This document shows, one piece after another, positions 43,015 through 56,745 of a DNA stretch of 64,000 nt. This DNA comes from Drosophila miranda (lineage: Eukaryota > Arthropoda > Insecta > Diptera > Drosophilidae). Location of the stretch: the NCBI RefSeq assembly GCF_003369915.1, contig NC_046675.1:31558001-31622000 (forward strand). The letters are read 5' to 3'. The stretch's first letter is position 1. Each line of letters starts with the position of its first letter. The notes beneath the pieces are model-generated. The model had not been told where the DNA came from and searched no databases. It saw nothing but the letters and a program-made list of their open reading frames with translations. A program made the position numbers and the translations under genes.

Positions 43015-45940
43015 TTTGTTGGTCTCTTCGGTTTTGGTGGTTTATGTTTATGTGATGTTTCTGCTTGCTGCTTGCTGGTCGCTGCTCGCTGGTAAGGTGG
43101 TTTTCTTTGCTTTTCCTTTCGCCTGCTTCTTCGTTTGCTTTCGCTCTTTCGCTGGTGGTTGGCTTCTACCAACTTCCACTTTATTTAAATTTATATATTT
43201 TTATGTACTTTTTCGAGGCTCTGCTCTTGCTGTTGCTGTTGCTCTGCTTCTGCAGCTTCTCTTCTTCTGCCTCTGCTTTTGGATTCAGTGGCTGCTCTGC
43301 TGGTGCTCGCTGCGGCTGCTGTTGTTGTTGTTTTTTAATTGGCCGCGCTTTGAGCTCACGCAGCCGTTCTCTGCCGCTCTATTACTTCCACCATTTTTAA
43401 TATAATTGTTGTTATTGTATTTCTTTGCAAATGAAAAATAAAACACACTTTGTGCTTTTTAATTTTTTGCGATTTTTTTACAATAAACTTTCAGCGCGCT
43501 CTCCGCTGTGTGTCGCCACTTCTTCGTTTTACCGTTTATTTTTTTTTCAGGTATTTTTTTGCCTGATTGTTGCTGCTTCTTCTTGCACAACCACTAAAAA
43601 CAGAAAAAAACCAAAGAGAGAGAAAGAGAGCGTGAGTGAGAGAGGGCAAAATGAGCGACATTGTATGTATGTGTGTTGCAAATTTGTATATATGTATTTA
43701 TATGCGTGTCCGTGCATGAGTGTGTGTACTTGCGTGAGTACGAGAGAGGGAGCGCGCGCATTGTCGACAAAACGGCACAAGTGCTACACTGACTGCCAAC
43801 AATTATGGTTCACTTTGGCTTATCTATTGTTGAAGTTTTAGTTAATATTTTACGTTTAGTTCTAAATTGTCAAAGAAAACACTGTTAATTTAATAATATA
43901 AAACACGCACGATTTAAATATAGTTGATAGAATCTTTTTAAATGTACGCGAACTTTTCGCACAGACTTTTGTGCGTCGCTGTTCGTCGCCAGGTGAGTGA
44001 GTGAGTGATGCTCTTGGCTGCTCCGTTTGGTCGTTTCGTAGGTAGCAAAAGGCCAGGCCAGGCCAGGCCAGAGCAGCAGCAGGCAACGTAATCTGTCTGT
44101 CTACTGTATGAGGCTCCCGCTGTCAAATGGCTATTCAAATCAAAATTCGTCTAGGGAGCTGCTGCTCCCCATTTTATTAACACACCACTGTGAGTGACTG
44201 AGTGACTGAATGGGTGACAACAGCACCGCGAGAGAGAGACAGGGCGCGTGGCGATAAGGCCAATTGGCTTTACAAGGCAGGTGCATCCGTTACTAGGCCC
44301 AGGGCCACGAATATCGAATATCTAATGGAGACTCCACAGAACCTCTTAAATATAGTCATTAAATACGTATGAAGTGAGCCTCGCATGTGTGAAATAGCAT
44401 GCATGCCTCCAGCCATGCACTCTAACTCACTCGAATATAGTTTATGGTGTTTATTGGGAGACTGTCAGCTGTTATCATTGGCCAGATGTTATCAGAAATC
44501 TATTATGAAACCAAATAAGGTTTACCCATACCATACCCAGAGAGCTATCTAAGAGCAAACTGGGAAGGCAAGTACACCTTTTTCTTTCTAGCTCTTCATG
44601 CAAAGTGGCTACACTTTTTTGTGATGTGATGGCTGGCTGTTCTGTTCTGTTCCCCTTTTCGGGCTGTTAATCAACCTCGAGAGTGAGTTCCCAGGGCTCT
44701 AAAAATCCAACAACTGACGGCAGAGAAGAGGTTCTGTTCTGGCAGGGCCAAGCCCGAGGTTCGGTTCTGTTCTGGCTTGCACTGACTACAAAATACCGGT
44801 CCATCTCTCTCTTTTCTTCTACAACGGCTGATGCTTGCTTGCTTCACTGCTGGCGCTGCTGCTGCTGGCGTTTCTGTCGCTGGAGCTGCCCTGCCGTTTC
44901 CTCTGTCCCTGGGTCCCCGCAAACAGTAGTAGGACAAAAAACTACATTACTACCGATATTTCACCATTGTTGTTGTCGATTCGGTTTGCCGTTGTGTCTA
45001 GGTTGGAGACGTCATCAAATTTGGTACGCGGGTTTTCTCTCGCACGTTCTACTTTTTGCCACACACACTGCACACTGTCACAAACTCACAGATGGTTGTT
45101 TGTTATTCTTGCATACGCACCTTTCGTTACTATTTTGTTTTAATACTTTTGTTTAAATACACTTATTTTGTTGTACCGTGTATGTTGTTGATTGCAATTT
45201 TATCACAAAATCAACAAGAAACACAAACAGACACACAATTTGAGAGGCTGCTGTGGCAGTGCTCCGCTCGTGCGGACAAGAGAGCGAGAACGACAACGAC
45301 AGCGAGAGAGTGAGTCGAGTGAGAGAGAGAGAGAGGAGGAGGAGGAGCAAAAATACGGAATTTTATTACAATCTCATTGATTTTTCGTATTCGTATTTGT
45401 CTTTGCGGCTCCCCGGCTCTTCATTTGTTTTGCGCGCATACATATAATTATTTATTATTAAACCGCGCGCTATTTTACTTCGTTTTTATTTTTGTTGCTT
45501 TTTGCACCAATTCTCTTCGGGGTGTACTTGTATTCGTGTGTTTTTATGTGGGTATGTATATGTGAGTGTTTTTAATTTCTTTTCTAAACACACTTTTTCG
45601 CCTGCTGCTGTTGTTGTTGCTGTAATTTTTGCAAGTTTTCTCTTCACACGAGTTTCATTCGCCTTGCGCTTTGTCCGTGTATTCGACGATTGCTTTTACT
45701 GCCCGTTCGGCTGCTGCTGATGGTGCTGCTTCTTCTTCCACTAAAAATCGGCTCTTTTCTGCCTGTACGAAATTTTCACAGCGAGTTTGTGTGTTGAAAT
45801 GCATTTTAAATGGATTTCATTTCAAAAGCAAACACAACGTTCACATTTTCACTTCGATTAAAATATTGAATTCGTTAAATTTTCCTTTTTACACAGCAAA
45901 AATTTCGTATAAATACAAGTTTTTGCTACAAGTTGTAGAG
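43015..45940. other. Ssdp upstream region: 5' UTR, intron and promoter candidates
   Basis: No coding frame with protein-like composition. It contains CT/GA tracts (43612-43645 and about 45300-45350) that are potential GAGA-factor sites, GGCCA repeats near 44050, and many short low-complexity stretches. The Ssdp 5' UTR must lie here. Where transcription starts, and whether an upstream exon exists, is not clear. Confidence 0.4.
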
Positions 45941-48460
45941 CAGTGTGCCCGCCGGTTTGTCGATAAGACCCTCAGAAATATACCGACATATACCGAGACG
46001 GTTTTAAAAATATACCGTAAATATACTGACGAATTCAAGTTATATTTTACATATTCCTCATTTTTGATATTCCGTTGAATATTACTAGCTAAATAGAACA
46101 TTTAGCCATGCCATCATAATTTTATACGATTGATGAATCAATTTTCTATTTAACTGGTGTATTCTTAATACTTGCTTTTATTGCGTTTTGCGTGAAAAGA
46201 GGTTTTAGCGAAATAAGTCAAACGAAAAACAAGTAGCGAAATAGGTCAATCAAAACAAACGAAAAGGGAAATTCGTTCATATTGCTCAATTTTAATATTC
46301 CATTGAATAATGCTGGCAAACTAAATCTTTCAGTAATGCCCACATAATTTTATCCCATTGATGAATAAATTTTCTACAAGATTGGATTGTTTTTAATCTT
46401 TGCTTTTATTGTATTTATTGTAAAAAAAGGTTTAAACGAAAAAGTCCAACCAAAAAAGAGTCACTATTTTGCGTGTAGGCCTTTGTATACCCTATTTTGT
46501 TAATTTTATATGAAGATGAAACGTGATTTATAAAGACCTTTTCTCAAATTGATATTCTTTAGACATATTCAAGTACAATATTAGTATCTTGTATATATTT
46601 CTGTCGATCCTGATACCTACTGAGCCTTGGAAGACAAACATTTTCTCAATTCTATAACATCCATTTCCCCCAGGGTATGTGTGCATGGAATTGGCAACAT
46701 GTTTGCGTATGGAATGAGACTCATTGTTGCAATAGCGAAACTGCGGCGAATCGGGTATTGCCTATATTTCAAGCTATAGATTTTCCCACGTAGCTTTATC
46801 CCATAGATAAATGCATTTTCTACAAGATTGCTTCTTTTAATTATCTTAAAGTATTTTATTTTGACTAAAATACGGTTTTCAAGTAAATGTTGCCGCAACA
46901 GTGTGTATGGAATGTGCAACATTGTGTATGGAACGAGACTCATTGTTGCTAAAGCGAAACTGCGGCGAACTGCGGCGAACTCAAATTCGATTCAAGAAAC
47001 GACCAATTCTTTGTTCCGTTGAATAATACTATCTATATAGAACATTTAGCCATGCCCACTCAATTTTGTACGATTGATGAATCAATTCTATACATGATTG
47101 GTCTATTCGAAATACTTGCATTTATTGGATTTTTATATAACATTGAAAATTAAATTAATAAATGACAAAAATACCATTTAGCACTAAAAAACACCACATG
47201 GGAGCGCGGCGAAAACCAGTTTCTACAGTATGACCCTCATATACGGTCTCATTTGAAAAACATACCGAGTGGTGCGCGCCAAATTGAACTTTTTTGAATG
47301 TGAGCGACAAGGATTTAAATGTTGTCAACCGGGCCTTTATCTATGCCCACATAATTTTATACGATTAATGAATCAATTTTCTACTTAACTGGCCAGTTTT
47401 TAGTCCTTGATTTTATTGTATTTTGACTAAAACAAGGTTTAAACAAAATAGTTCAACAAAAAAAAACAGTCGCAATGTTGCTGGTATTTGAAGACGTGAT
47501 GCGTGTATAGCCCTTTGTACACCCTATTTCGCTCATTTTATATGAAGATCAAACGCAATTTATTAAGACCTTGTCTCAAATTGATATTCTTTAGACATAT
47601 TCAAGTACATTATTAGTATCTTGTATATATTTCTGTCGATCCTGATACCTACTGAGCCTTGGAAGACAAACGTATTCACAATTCTATAACATTCATTTCC
47701 CCCAGGGTATGTGTGCATGGAATTAGCAACATGTTTGTGTATGGAATGAGACTCATTGTTGCAAAAGCGAACTGGGGCGAACTGCGGCGAACTCAAATTC
47801 GATTCAAAAAACGACCAATTCTTTGTTCCGTTGAATAATACTATCTATATAGAACATTTAGCCATGCCCACTCAATTTTGTTCGATTGATGAATCAATTC
47901 TATACATGATTGGCCTATTCGAAATACTTCCTTTTATTGGATTTCTATATAAAATTGAAAATTAAATTAATGAATTGATGAAATTTACAAAAATGCCATG
48001 GGAGCGCGGCGAAAACCAGTATTTCTACAGTATGACCCTCAGAACAGCACCGAAATATACGGTCTCATTTGAAAAATATACCGAGTGGTGCGCGCCAAAT
48101 CGAACTTTTTTTGAATGTGAGCGACAAGGATTTAAATGCTGTCAACCGGGCCATTACCGATTCAACAAATACGACGATTCCCTCAATTTTGATCTTCCGT
48201 CGAATAATACCAGCTATATAGAACATATAGCCATGCTAAATTCAAATAAATACCAAAAAAAAGGTTTAATTTTCAAAATATACCATAAATATACTAATAA
48301 ATGATTGTATATCCTCGATTTAGATTCGATTAAATATTTCTAGCTATCTAGCCATGCTCACATAATTTTACCCAATTAATGAACCTATTTTCTAATTTAC
48401 TGGCCTATTTTAAATAACTGCTTTTATTGGATCTTGTCTAATACAAATTTTAACATAACC
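45941..48460. repeat. Patch of nested, diverged tandem repeats
   Basis: Several modules recur in the same direction. Module 1 (GACCCTCA...ATATACCG) is at about 45965, 47230 and 48030. Module 2 (CCCACATAATTTTA...GATGAATCAATTTTCTA and relatives) is at about 46110, 46340, 47345 and 48357. Module 3 (CTTTAGACATATTCAAGTAC to CCCCCAGGGTATGTGTGCAT) is at 46557-46683 and 47589-47715. Module 4 (TTGTTCCGTTGAATAATACT to TTGGATTT) is at 47010-47140 and 47822-47945. Spacing is about 800-1000 bases. No coding frame survives. It looks like successive duplications of a locus-specific unit. The family is unknown to me. Confidence 0.7.
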
Positions 48461-50510
48461 AAAAGCCGATGTGCCAATGCTCGCTGCAATGTCCCAAGGT
48501 ATATTACATGGAAAGTAAGGAGACACAAAGAAAGCAATAAAGAGGGCGCCTGCCTTACCCCACATTTAATAGACCTTGCAGGTATTGATGCAGCCAGATG
48601 TTTGTAAAAAGTACCATTATTGCCAGATTGAAAAAACGAGCTCGTGCGCGGGAACATGGTGGGGTTTGAAACAAGTCTAGTGCGCAAGAACTTTAGCTTG
48701 CCGCCAAATGAAAGTAGTCTGTGTCTTGGGGCATAAACATTAGTGCAACTGCAACTGTTCGAGAAAGCTGTGCGTGGTGCGGCGCTTCAATTTGCTCGAC
48801 TATTGAACTGCAATTTCGCAATTCTCGTGCTTTGCGACACGCGACTTATAATACGCCATGCAGTTAATTATAGTGTGACTACACCGGCCTAAACAGTTAA
48901 GTTTCAAAATGGTTACGTTCCAAGAAATGCACTATAAATAAACATACCTAATTCCTCTTTTTTGGTTTTTGGGTTTTTTTTTGTCATTTATCGAGCACGT
49001 GATGACCGAGTTCTAAGCGTTGCATGCGGCATCTACTTCCCGCTCCCCTACCCCTTTTTGAAAGTTAAAAAACTTTGCTGATTTTGCATATTGGAGCCCT
49101 CCATTCAAACGGAACAGACTGGTGACGGCTGTCCCCCAGTCGATTGCCTCCTGTGGGCCATCGTTTACCAAATGAATAATGTCGCTTTACGGCGGGGGTA
49201 TAGGGGGGCTTAGGCCCTGTCTTGTTTGCTCTCTCAATTCCCTTTTGTCAATTTTTATTTGACACATTTTATTGAACAAATCGTAATGGTAATCCTTTTG
49301 CATTTCTAATTTTGTTAAAATTGAGGGCGACATTTTGAGCAGGGGCTCTCCAACCCATTGACAGCTCCCAAGGGCAACATTTGTTGTGCCCGTATCCTCC
49401 AGTGTATGTGTATGTGTGTGCTTGTGTGAATCCCCGTCTAAATGGGAATCGAAAACGGATTTAAGGCTGATGCTGATGCTGACGCTGTTCTGGGTTTTGG
49501 CTCTCTGGCTCTGTTCCATGCTGTTGACTTTTGGCTACCAAACATTACCTTTTTTTTTTGCCATGCCAGCAGAATTGTCAGCATCCCACTGCACGTTCCA
49601 CATGTGCGTTGGGCATTCAATTAAAAACATTTCGAACATTGCATGAATGGGGCCGTTGCTGCACAAGGACTTGACTGCGATTCGACTGCGTGTGTCCCAG
49701 ATGGGCCACAAATCAGAATTAATAAACATTTGTAGCACTGTAAACTATCTGACAGCACGCATAACTCTCTGAGTAATTGAATTAAGCTTCAATTAATGGC
49801 ATTACATTATCCTATCATACACATTACTAATTGCTTGACAATTTAATGCATTTATTTGCGCAAGGGTTTTTCATGCAGCCTCATCCTTGCATGAGTACGT
49901 CCTTATGCCACGCCAAACGTATAGCGAAGAGAGAGCGTTATGATTTATCATTTAAATTGTTTTTCTTTTTGTTCCTTGCGGTTTAAGCGGAGCGGAAGAG
50001 CGAACAAGAGTGAAGTAGGGAGCATGTATTTTTCTCTGTCACTCACATGAACACCGGCACCTCACACCACGCACCCCCCGCAACCGTACCGCACCGTAAA
50101 CCCACACGCATGTATCGTTGGCTGAAGCAGCATCTGGGTTTTTGGCAAGCATATATTTCACAAGAGTTCAAAAGGGGATTGTGCTTACTGCGGTGTTGCC
50201 AACCATCCGGATTTATGAAGCCATCTCCCTTCGCTCCACTACCCACTACCGCTGCACATGGCAGGCGTTTCCGTTTCCGTTTCCGTTTTGCCTTTTCCGC
50301 TTTTGGTGTCCGTCTTGCAAGTCTTGGTCGTCGTTGCAGGTTGCAGCAGTGGCACTTGTAATTCAATTGCCCTGAAAAACGGCCATGCCACCGAAAAACG
50401 TTGATTCATGTTCGGTTCGGACCCGCAAAAGTAGGCTACGTTTATTTCAATTCCAGTCAGACCCACTCTTAGAACAGAAGAGTATTGGTTTTTGTGTAGG
50501 GATCTCCTCC

Positions 50511-50512
<2 letters not shown>
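48461..50512. other. Non-coding intergenic or intronic DNA
   Basis: I find no gene-like frame, tRNA or element here. It has short T-rich runs, CA/TG runs near 49405 and a few palindromes. It may be the start of a long first intron of the gene that begins at 63079, or plain intergenic DNA. Confidence 0.4.

Positions 50513-50545
<33 letters not shown>
50513..50545 (+). repeat. G33 homopolymer tract
   Basis: Thirty-three consecutive G on the plus strand, the longest homopolymer in the window. G runs this long can form quadruplexes and are prone to sequencing length error. Confidence 0.9.
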
Positions 50546-50547
<2 letters not shown>

Positions 50548-52382
50548 CTGCACCATATACATTTTATATGTCCTAATTAAAACATTTTGCCACAGTTAAT
50601 TAACGTCGTTTTGATAAACGCACCAAAATTACATTTAAATATTTCATTAGCCATGTGGAAACTGGGGGAACTTTTCATTAACACACACACACACACACAC
50701 ACACACATTAACAGCCACACTCACTTATTCACACATTCACACTTTGGCCACCGCAACCGCACACAAAAACAAAACAAAAAGACGAAAAGGACGAGCAAAA
50801 AATCAGGCAGCACAATTTTACAATGTTCATAAAACGTATGGACAAGAAACACGAAAAAGTTTGCCAAATACATACATACATATATACGTGAGTGTATTTA
50901 TAGTTTAAAAACAATGGCACATTTCCCAGTGGGCAGGCCCAGTTCCAGGGTCCGTCGAGGCCCATTTTTGAGCGCTGGCAGCCATGCGTGAAACGCAATC
51001 TGCGTATAAGCAGGGGAATAGCAGGGGTAAATAGAGTGCCGAGATGGTTAAAGGATGGAACAGAGCAGAAATGGGTAATGAGCGAAGGCTTTTGGGTGGA
51101 GATCAGGAAAGGGACACTTAGATCGGTTTGGAATGGAATGAATTCCATTCAGAGAATGGAATATATGGAAAGGATTTGGGTGAAGAAGTGATAGTACCAG
51201 AAAAAGTTCAGGAAAGAGAGATCTAAATGATGCTAGGGGAACGAATGGGAGAGTAAGTTTACCTACGATCCATTCTCCATCCGGCGGACTATATGGGAAT
51301 TTGGAACAACTAAATGAAACGATAAGCCATACAAGATTTGCATTTATGATCGGATGATCATAAAGGAAGAGTATATTAGCCATATCCCCTCTTCATTTAT
51401 TTATTTGTAATCCAAATCCTTTAATATTCCATTACCATGATGGCATTCCTTTTGGGAACCCCCTTTGCGCTCCGGTGTCCATTTGTTTGGCGGTCACGAA
51501 TACCAGCACTGCATAGTGCTTCATTTGAAAGTTATTTAGAGTTCTGCTGATGACGTCGCATTGGGGTATATGGTCTGCGGATTGAGGGGTACGGAATGCG
51601 GAATGCGGAATAAGGGATGTATGTGCGTGTGCCTGTGCGTTTGCACAAATTATATCTGCATGAGTGCGTATTGAAGTCAGACCTTGTGCTGGGAGGAGAC
51701 AGGAGATCCTGTTTGTCCTCGGTGTGTGCTGTGTGGGAGGGTGTTGGGGCCACTGAGCAGACGGTGACAAGCAAAACGAAAACATTCCCAATGTAAACAA
51801 TGGGTACGTGCAGCAGGATGCGCAGGATACGTGCAACGTGCAACAATGGCATTAAGCGTGCAACAACAGAAGAAATCTCATTTGCAAGCAGTGCCACATT
51901 TCTCGCATGCAAAATGAGAGCCACAGCCAGAGCCAGAGCCAGAACCAGACGCAGGATAGGCAGGATTCCTGCAGCTGCTGGTCCTTGGGACCGCAGACAT
52001 AAGTTTTGCCAGGCTCATTTCATGCCTCTAACAGCCCGAACAGTCTCGTTTCATTTCGGTTTTTAAACTTTATCTGGGGGTATTAGAACTTGGCCATAAT
52101 GTTTGTCAGGTAAACGAAAGGAATCTTTAGTTTCCGACTACATTTTGCTGGCATTTTGTAATCTCTTTTGCTCTCACAAAGCGAGCCATTTGTAAGTAAT
52201 TAAGTTTAAGGAATGTTCGCCCCACAAAAGTTCCTAAAACAAACTCTACAACATTTTATGGTTTTGCTAAAAATTCTGCTGTAATTAGTAAAGCACATAC
52301 AAAATGAGTTTTTCTATTTGAAGCCTTTCGAAAATAAATAGTTTGAATAATATTTGAGTTGTTGTACAAATTAAAGTAGAGT
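50546..52382. other. Non-coding DNA
   Basis: No credible gene. Contains a (CA)n run at about 50681-50706 and a region near 51120-51180 rich in GGAATGGAAT-type repeats with the palindrome GAATTC. Confidence 0.4.
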
Positions 52383-52635
52383 TTGGAACACTTGAATATC
52401 ATTCAATCCATTGTTTCATAGCCACTATTTCAATTCATTAGAATTCCCTATAGCTGTTTCTTTCCTTTGCGTTCCTGGGTCTGTTGTTTGTTCAGACTGT
52501 ACCCGGACTTTTAAAGCAGAGATTTGAACACTTGAATGTCATCCAATCCATTGTTTCATATCCACTATTCCAATTCCTTATAGCTGTTTCTTTCCTTTGC
52601 GTTCCTGGGTCTGTTGTTTGTTCTGACTGTACCCG
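52383..52635 (+). repeat. Direct duplication of about 120 bases
   Basis: 52383-52506 and 52523-52635 are two copies in direct orientation. Both run from GAACACTTGAATRTCATYCA to GTTTGTTC(A/T)GACTGTACCCG, are about 90 percent alike, and sit 16 bases apart. The left copy has about 11 extra bases (CATTAGAATTCC region). No coding potential. Confidence 0.85.
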
Positions 52636-55600
52636 TGAAATATCTACCAAAGCCTGTGTGGAGTGGTTTATGATTAATGATTACAATCTGAATATTTCAA
52701 TAGGCTTAGCTTCAAAGGAAGTGCATTTCCCCTTCGACGTGCTTCAATTGAATTCCTCAGTTTGTTTTGTTGCTGTGTTTTTTTGATGTGAAAAGTTTTG
52801 CATTTCTATTTGCATTTACAGAATGCCAAAAGGGGGGACCACACAATGAAGGATACAAGCGGCAGGAAGATATATATGTACGCAGAGGGGTGGGTAGTGG
52901 GGTGATTATGCAAAATGGGGCAGAGGAGAAAAGAATGGCTATTCGCTGTTGCATTTAATGCGTATAAATTGTTATAATTTGCATGATAATACCCCCGCCC
53001 GTTTGCTTGGTCCAAAATTAAATTAGTGAAAATATTTTAATTGCACTGCAGAATGGAATGGAATGGGGATGATGGGCGGGAGAGGAGGGGCTCATGCAAA
53101 TGCGGTCTGAAGCCAAAGCTGCAAGAAAATATGGAAATTTCAATGAAAAATCTAACAAACTCGGTTTTTGTGTTGGTTCTGGCTAGAATGGCTTTCCTTC
53201 TGAAGCGACTTAGTTGTCTCTCTGCCTCTGTTCTGGCAGCTAATCTCCTGCCTGTCTCTCGGTCCTGCTGTGTCTGTTTCTCGGCCCTGCTGTGTGTTCT
53301 TCTGTTCTGTTCCGGCAGCCAGCGGGCGCTTAATTAATTTTTAAGACATATTAGAAGCAACAAGAAAAACAAGCACTCGACTAGTGAAACCCTAGAACAT
53401 GCCAGGGACAGTGACAGCGCGACAGTGGCTCCACTAAAGTTGAGCGTATGGCGCGACAACATCAGATGTTGCATGCTGCAACGTGCAGCCCCGTCAGACA
53501 GTGATTTATGTGGCTCTGCCTCTGCGCCACTCAAAGATTAATTACTAGCTGCGGCACTTGTTCCCCGAAGAAGAGCTTAAAATGGTTTAAAATGAAGCAT
53601 TGAAGCGGGGGCGAGGCATACATGGTAGCATTTTCTAAATTGGCTTAAAAGTTTGCCTCACTTTTGGCCACCTCAATCCTGGATTCAACTCTTGACTAAT
53701 GCCCCAAAGCCATGACCAAATACAACCGGCTGGCGGCAGCCAGTTAAACAATTGACCAAAAGTTTTTGGCTTGACTCAAGTGTTTGACATGTTCTGGTTA
53801 GCCTTTGGCACACACTCGCAAATACACAGAAAATTGGCAGCAAAGTTAGAATTGCATTTGGGGGGTCCAAGTGGAGGGAGAAGAGATTTCGTAGAAGGTG
53901 GAATCGTGCAGGTACACTCACACGTTTCCCCTGTTTCATTTGAACTTTGTTGACTTTCGAATTGATTTGCAACTGAAGTTTAAACTATTTCCCAAGTGTA
54001 TGTGGGGTATTTCATTTAATATTGGTGTACTTCCAAAATCAAGAAGAGAATTTTGTGTCAAGAAAAGGTTAGAAAAGGTTATAAAGGATGAGATTGTTAA
54101 GAGTGCAATCTTTGTTTTAAATTCTGGATATATTATTGGCTTCATATTTGTTGTCTCGTAGCCTTTTAAATTTCCCGCTTGTTCTTTGATAGGGTAACAC
54201 TGCATCTGTCACAAGGCATCTGTCATTTGATTCCTGTCAAAAATTTGAAAAAGCTGCGCCATTTTGTTTGTGCCTTACAGAAATTAGAGGACAAAAAGTG
54301 AATTTCGGGTGCTCATTAAGCATTTTTTTTTGCGGGAGAAAAAATCACTGATAAATACTATGGGAGCTCTGCTATGATCTATCAATTTCAATGGTAAAAA
54401 AGTGGTTTTGTTACCTGCACAAACGATGCCGAAAGTTGGGGTCATTACAATGGAAAAAATTATATTTTTGGAATCCAAAACAGTTTAAAAAAATTCTAAT
54501 TGTGCCTTCTACCTAGAATCCATGGAAATAATGAAACATATAGATAGAAACAGTAATACAGTCCTTCTGGAAGCTATCGCTGTACCTTTTTTGTAATATG
54601 TAGAGACGTTGCCCAATCCTACAAACAACCGGTGACCATTTATTGGCTTAGTAAGGCCAAAAGTCAGCTTCTCTAACACCAAATACCCTTAGAACTGTTT
54701 AAGTAAGACCCTTCTTTGGTCTTGAAGCTATCATCCGGTTTTAGATTGGTTTCTGGAAAAGCGTTTCCTGGTTTGCCGTTCATCAAACAGCATGCACTCA
54801 GTAGATAGAGGAGAGGGGATAGATGCCGTGAATGGGGAGCTCTGGCTCATCTCGATCTCCGTGCAGTTACTTAATAATTCATAAACATCAATCAGAGCTC
54901 TCGACCCGACCCGTAGTCGAGGCCCCAGTTTCAGTTCCAGAGTGCATTCCACCAGCCAGCCTGCCTTGTTAGGTGGGCTCCTCCATATGGTGGGCTTCTC
55001 TTCTGGCCTCTCCCCTTCCCTTCTGCTGCCTGCCTGCCTATGTGGGCCAACACTTCCTCGTATATAGCGCCACTCCATCAGTCGGCTGTCACTGTTTTGG
55101 GTCTGTCTGCATTAGTAAACATTTTGTTGTCAACGTTCGTCATTTGCTGTCATCAGGGCGACGAAGGAGTCAACAGTCACACAGCAGGCAGACGGATGCA
55201 CTCCAGAGAGAGAGAGAGAGAGAGAGTAAGTGTGGCGTGTTGGGGTGTGGGGGTAGTGCTCCACTCGAGTGAGTATCTCCCAGGCTAGTCGGCATTTTGC
55301 TGCCTGTGAAACAAAAGACTTTAATGGCTTTTACTGGAATTAAAAGGCGTTGAAAGTGGTCGAATTTTTGTGTGAGCCACAAATTACAGACCGGAAATAT
55401 ATGTAAAGGGGAATTTAAATACATAAGCTGCTCTGCATATACATATATATAAATATGCATGACATTACGCTGACATTCGAATTTAATGATGCATAATGTT
55501 TGCTGCGGTTGCTGCATTCTTATCGTTAAATAAATATCACGCATACGCACTGTTGCATCCATTCGTGTGCATTGACTTTTGGGCCAGGCCAAAGTGATTA

Positions 55601-56502
55601 AAACTGATGGAAAATGCATCCCCACAGAAATGGTAAGCCATCGATTGGCTTTAAACAAATATCGAAGGCAGCCCTCAGCCTTAAATGCAGTTCCTTTCTT
55701 CTCACCCAAGGGGAAAATGAATCAAGAGAGCAGTTTCCTTTCCATCTGTTTGCTCCACTTTACCATTTTTCAATCAATTTGTCTTCCACACACTCTAGGA
55801 CTCATAAATCACTCTAATGCCCATAATGCAATTGAAATCGATTCGCCGAAGCATATGTCAGTGCAAACATTCTTGTACATGTTCTGATTGAATTTCCAGC
55901 TGTAAAACCCACAGCCAAAGGCGGAGCTTAGTCATTGCCATGCCTCCCCAGCAATCAGCCACAGAACAATCTTAGATCTACCTATATCTGCTCTGCAGCA
56001 TCCTTTCTTGTATGATATAGCACTCGAGGAATCTCTGTCTAGAAATCTGTGTGACAAGCAGCAAACACGTTTCATGTCCAATCTCCCCCTCTTTTTGCCT
56101 GGCTTTCCTTTTTTGTGTGCTCTTTTATCCGTGCTGTTTGCAGTACAAAAAATCATTTCAAATTATAAACACCAAGCTGCCGAGTGTCCCTTTTCAAGCA
56201 GGACTCTCTGGCTACGTGGCCTTGTCGTGATTTTCATACCCCGATACACTTGGGGCATGTTGCATCCTGTAATTAATATGGCCAAAAACAAACAGACCCC
56301 GAGTTCCTGTTAACGTAGTGCAAGAAATATTTTGGTAAATAAAGCAAACGGAAAGGCTGTAATATTAAGAGGAGGCATTGCCATGAGGAAGACATTATAC
56401 CGAAGGAAGAAGTATATAATGAAATGGAATTCTGTTGCACAGAGCAAACGAAATGGTATTGCCAAGCAAGAGATCGTTATAGGAAAAAGAGAAAAATCAG
56501 AT
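52636..56502. other. Non-coding DNA
   Basis: No gene recognised. A (GA)n run lies at about 55206-55227. Several open frames of 80-180 codons occur but have no domain, biased start or protein-like composition. Confidence 0.4.
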
Positions 56503-56745
56503 AAAAGCATTGCCATGCCAAAGAAACTTCTAGGTTAGAGAGCAATCGAGAGCATATCCATGCCAAAGAACCTCCTATGAAGACCGTAAATGAGAGCATT
56601 GCCATGTTAAAAAACCTCCTATGAAAGACCGTAAATGAGAGCATTGCCATGCAAAAGAACCTCACACGCAAGAAAGTAATCGAGAGCATTGTCATTCGAA
56701 AGAACCTTCCATCAAGGAGAGTAATCGACAGCATTGTCAAACAGC
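56503..56745. repeat. 45-base minisatellite, about 5.5 units
   Basis: Units start at 56503, 56548, 56592, 56637, 56682 and 56727, each with a core like GAGAGCATTGCCATGC followed by AAGAACCTCC. Because the period is a multiple of three, the minus strand stays open (56830-56477) and reads as a 15-residue repeat of the type MAMLSFTVF..RRFF. That frame is likely a by-product of the repeat. Confidence 0.85.

Noticed and set aside
55170-55709. 179-codon minus-strand frame in gene-poor DNA
   Set aside because: Low-complexity end from the (GA)n run, no conserved motif, and no splice or promoter context.
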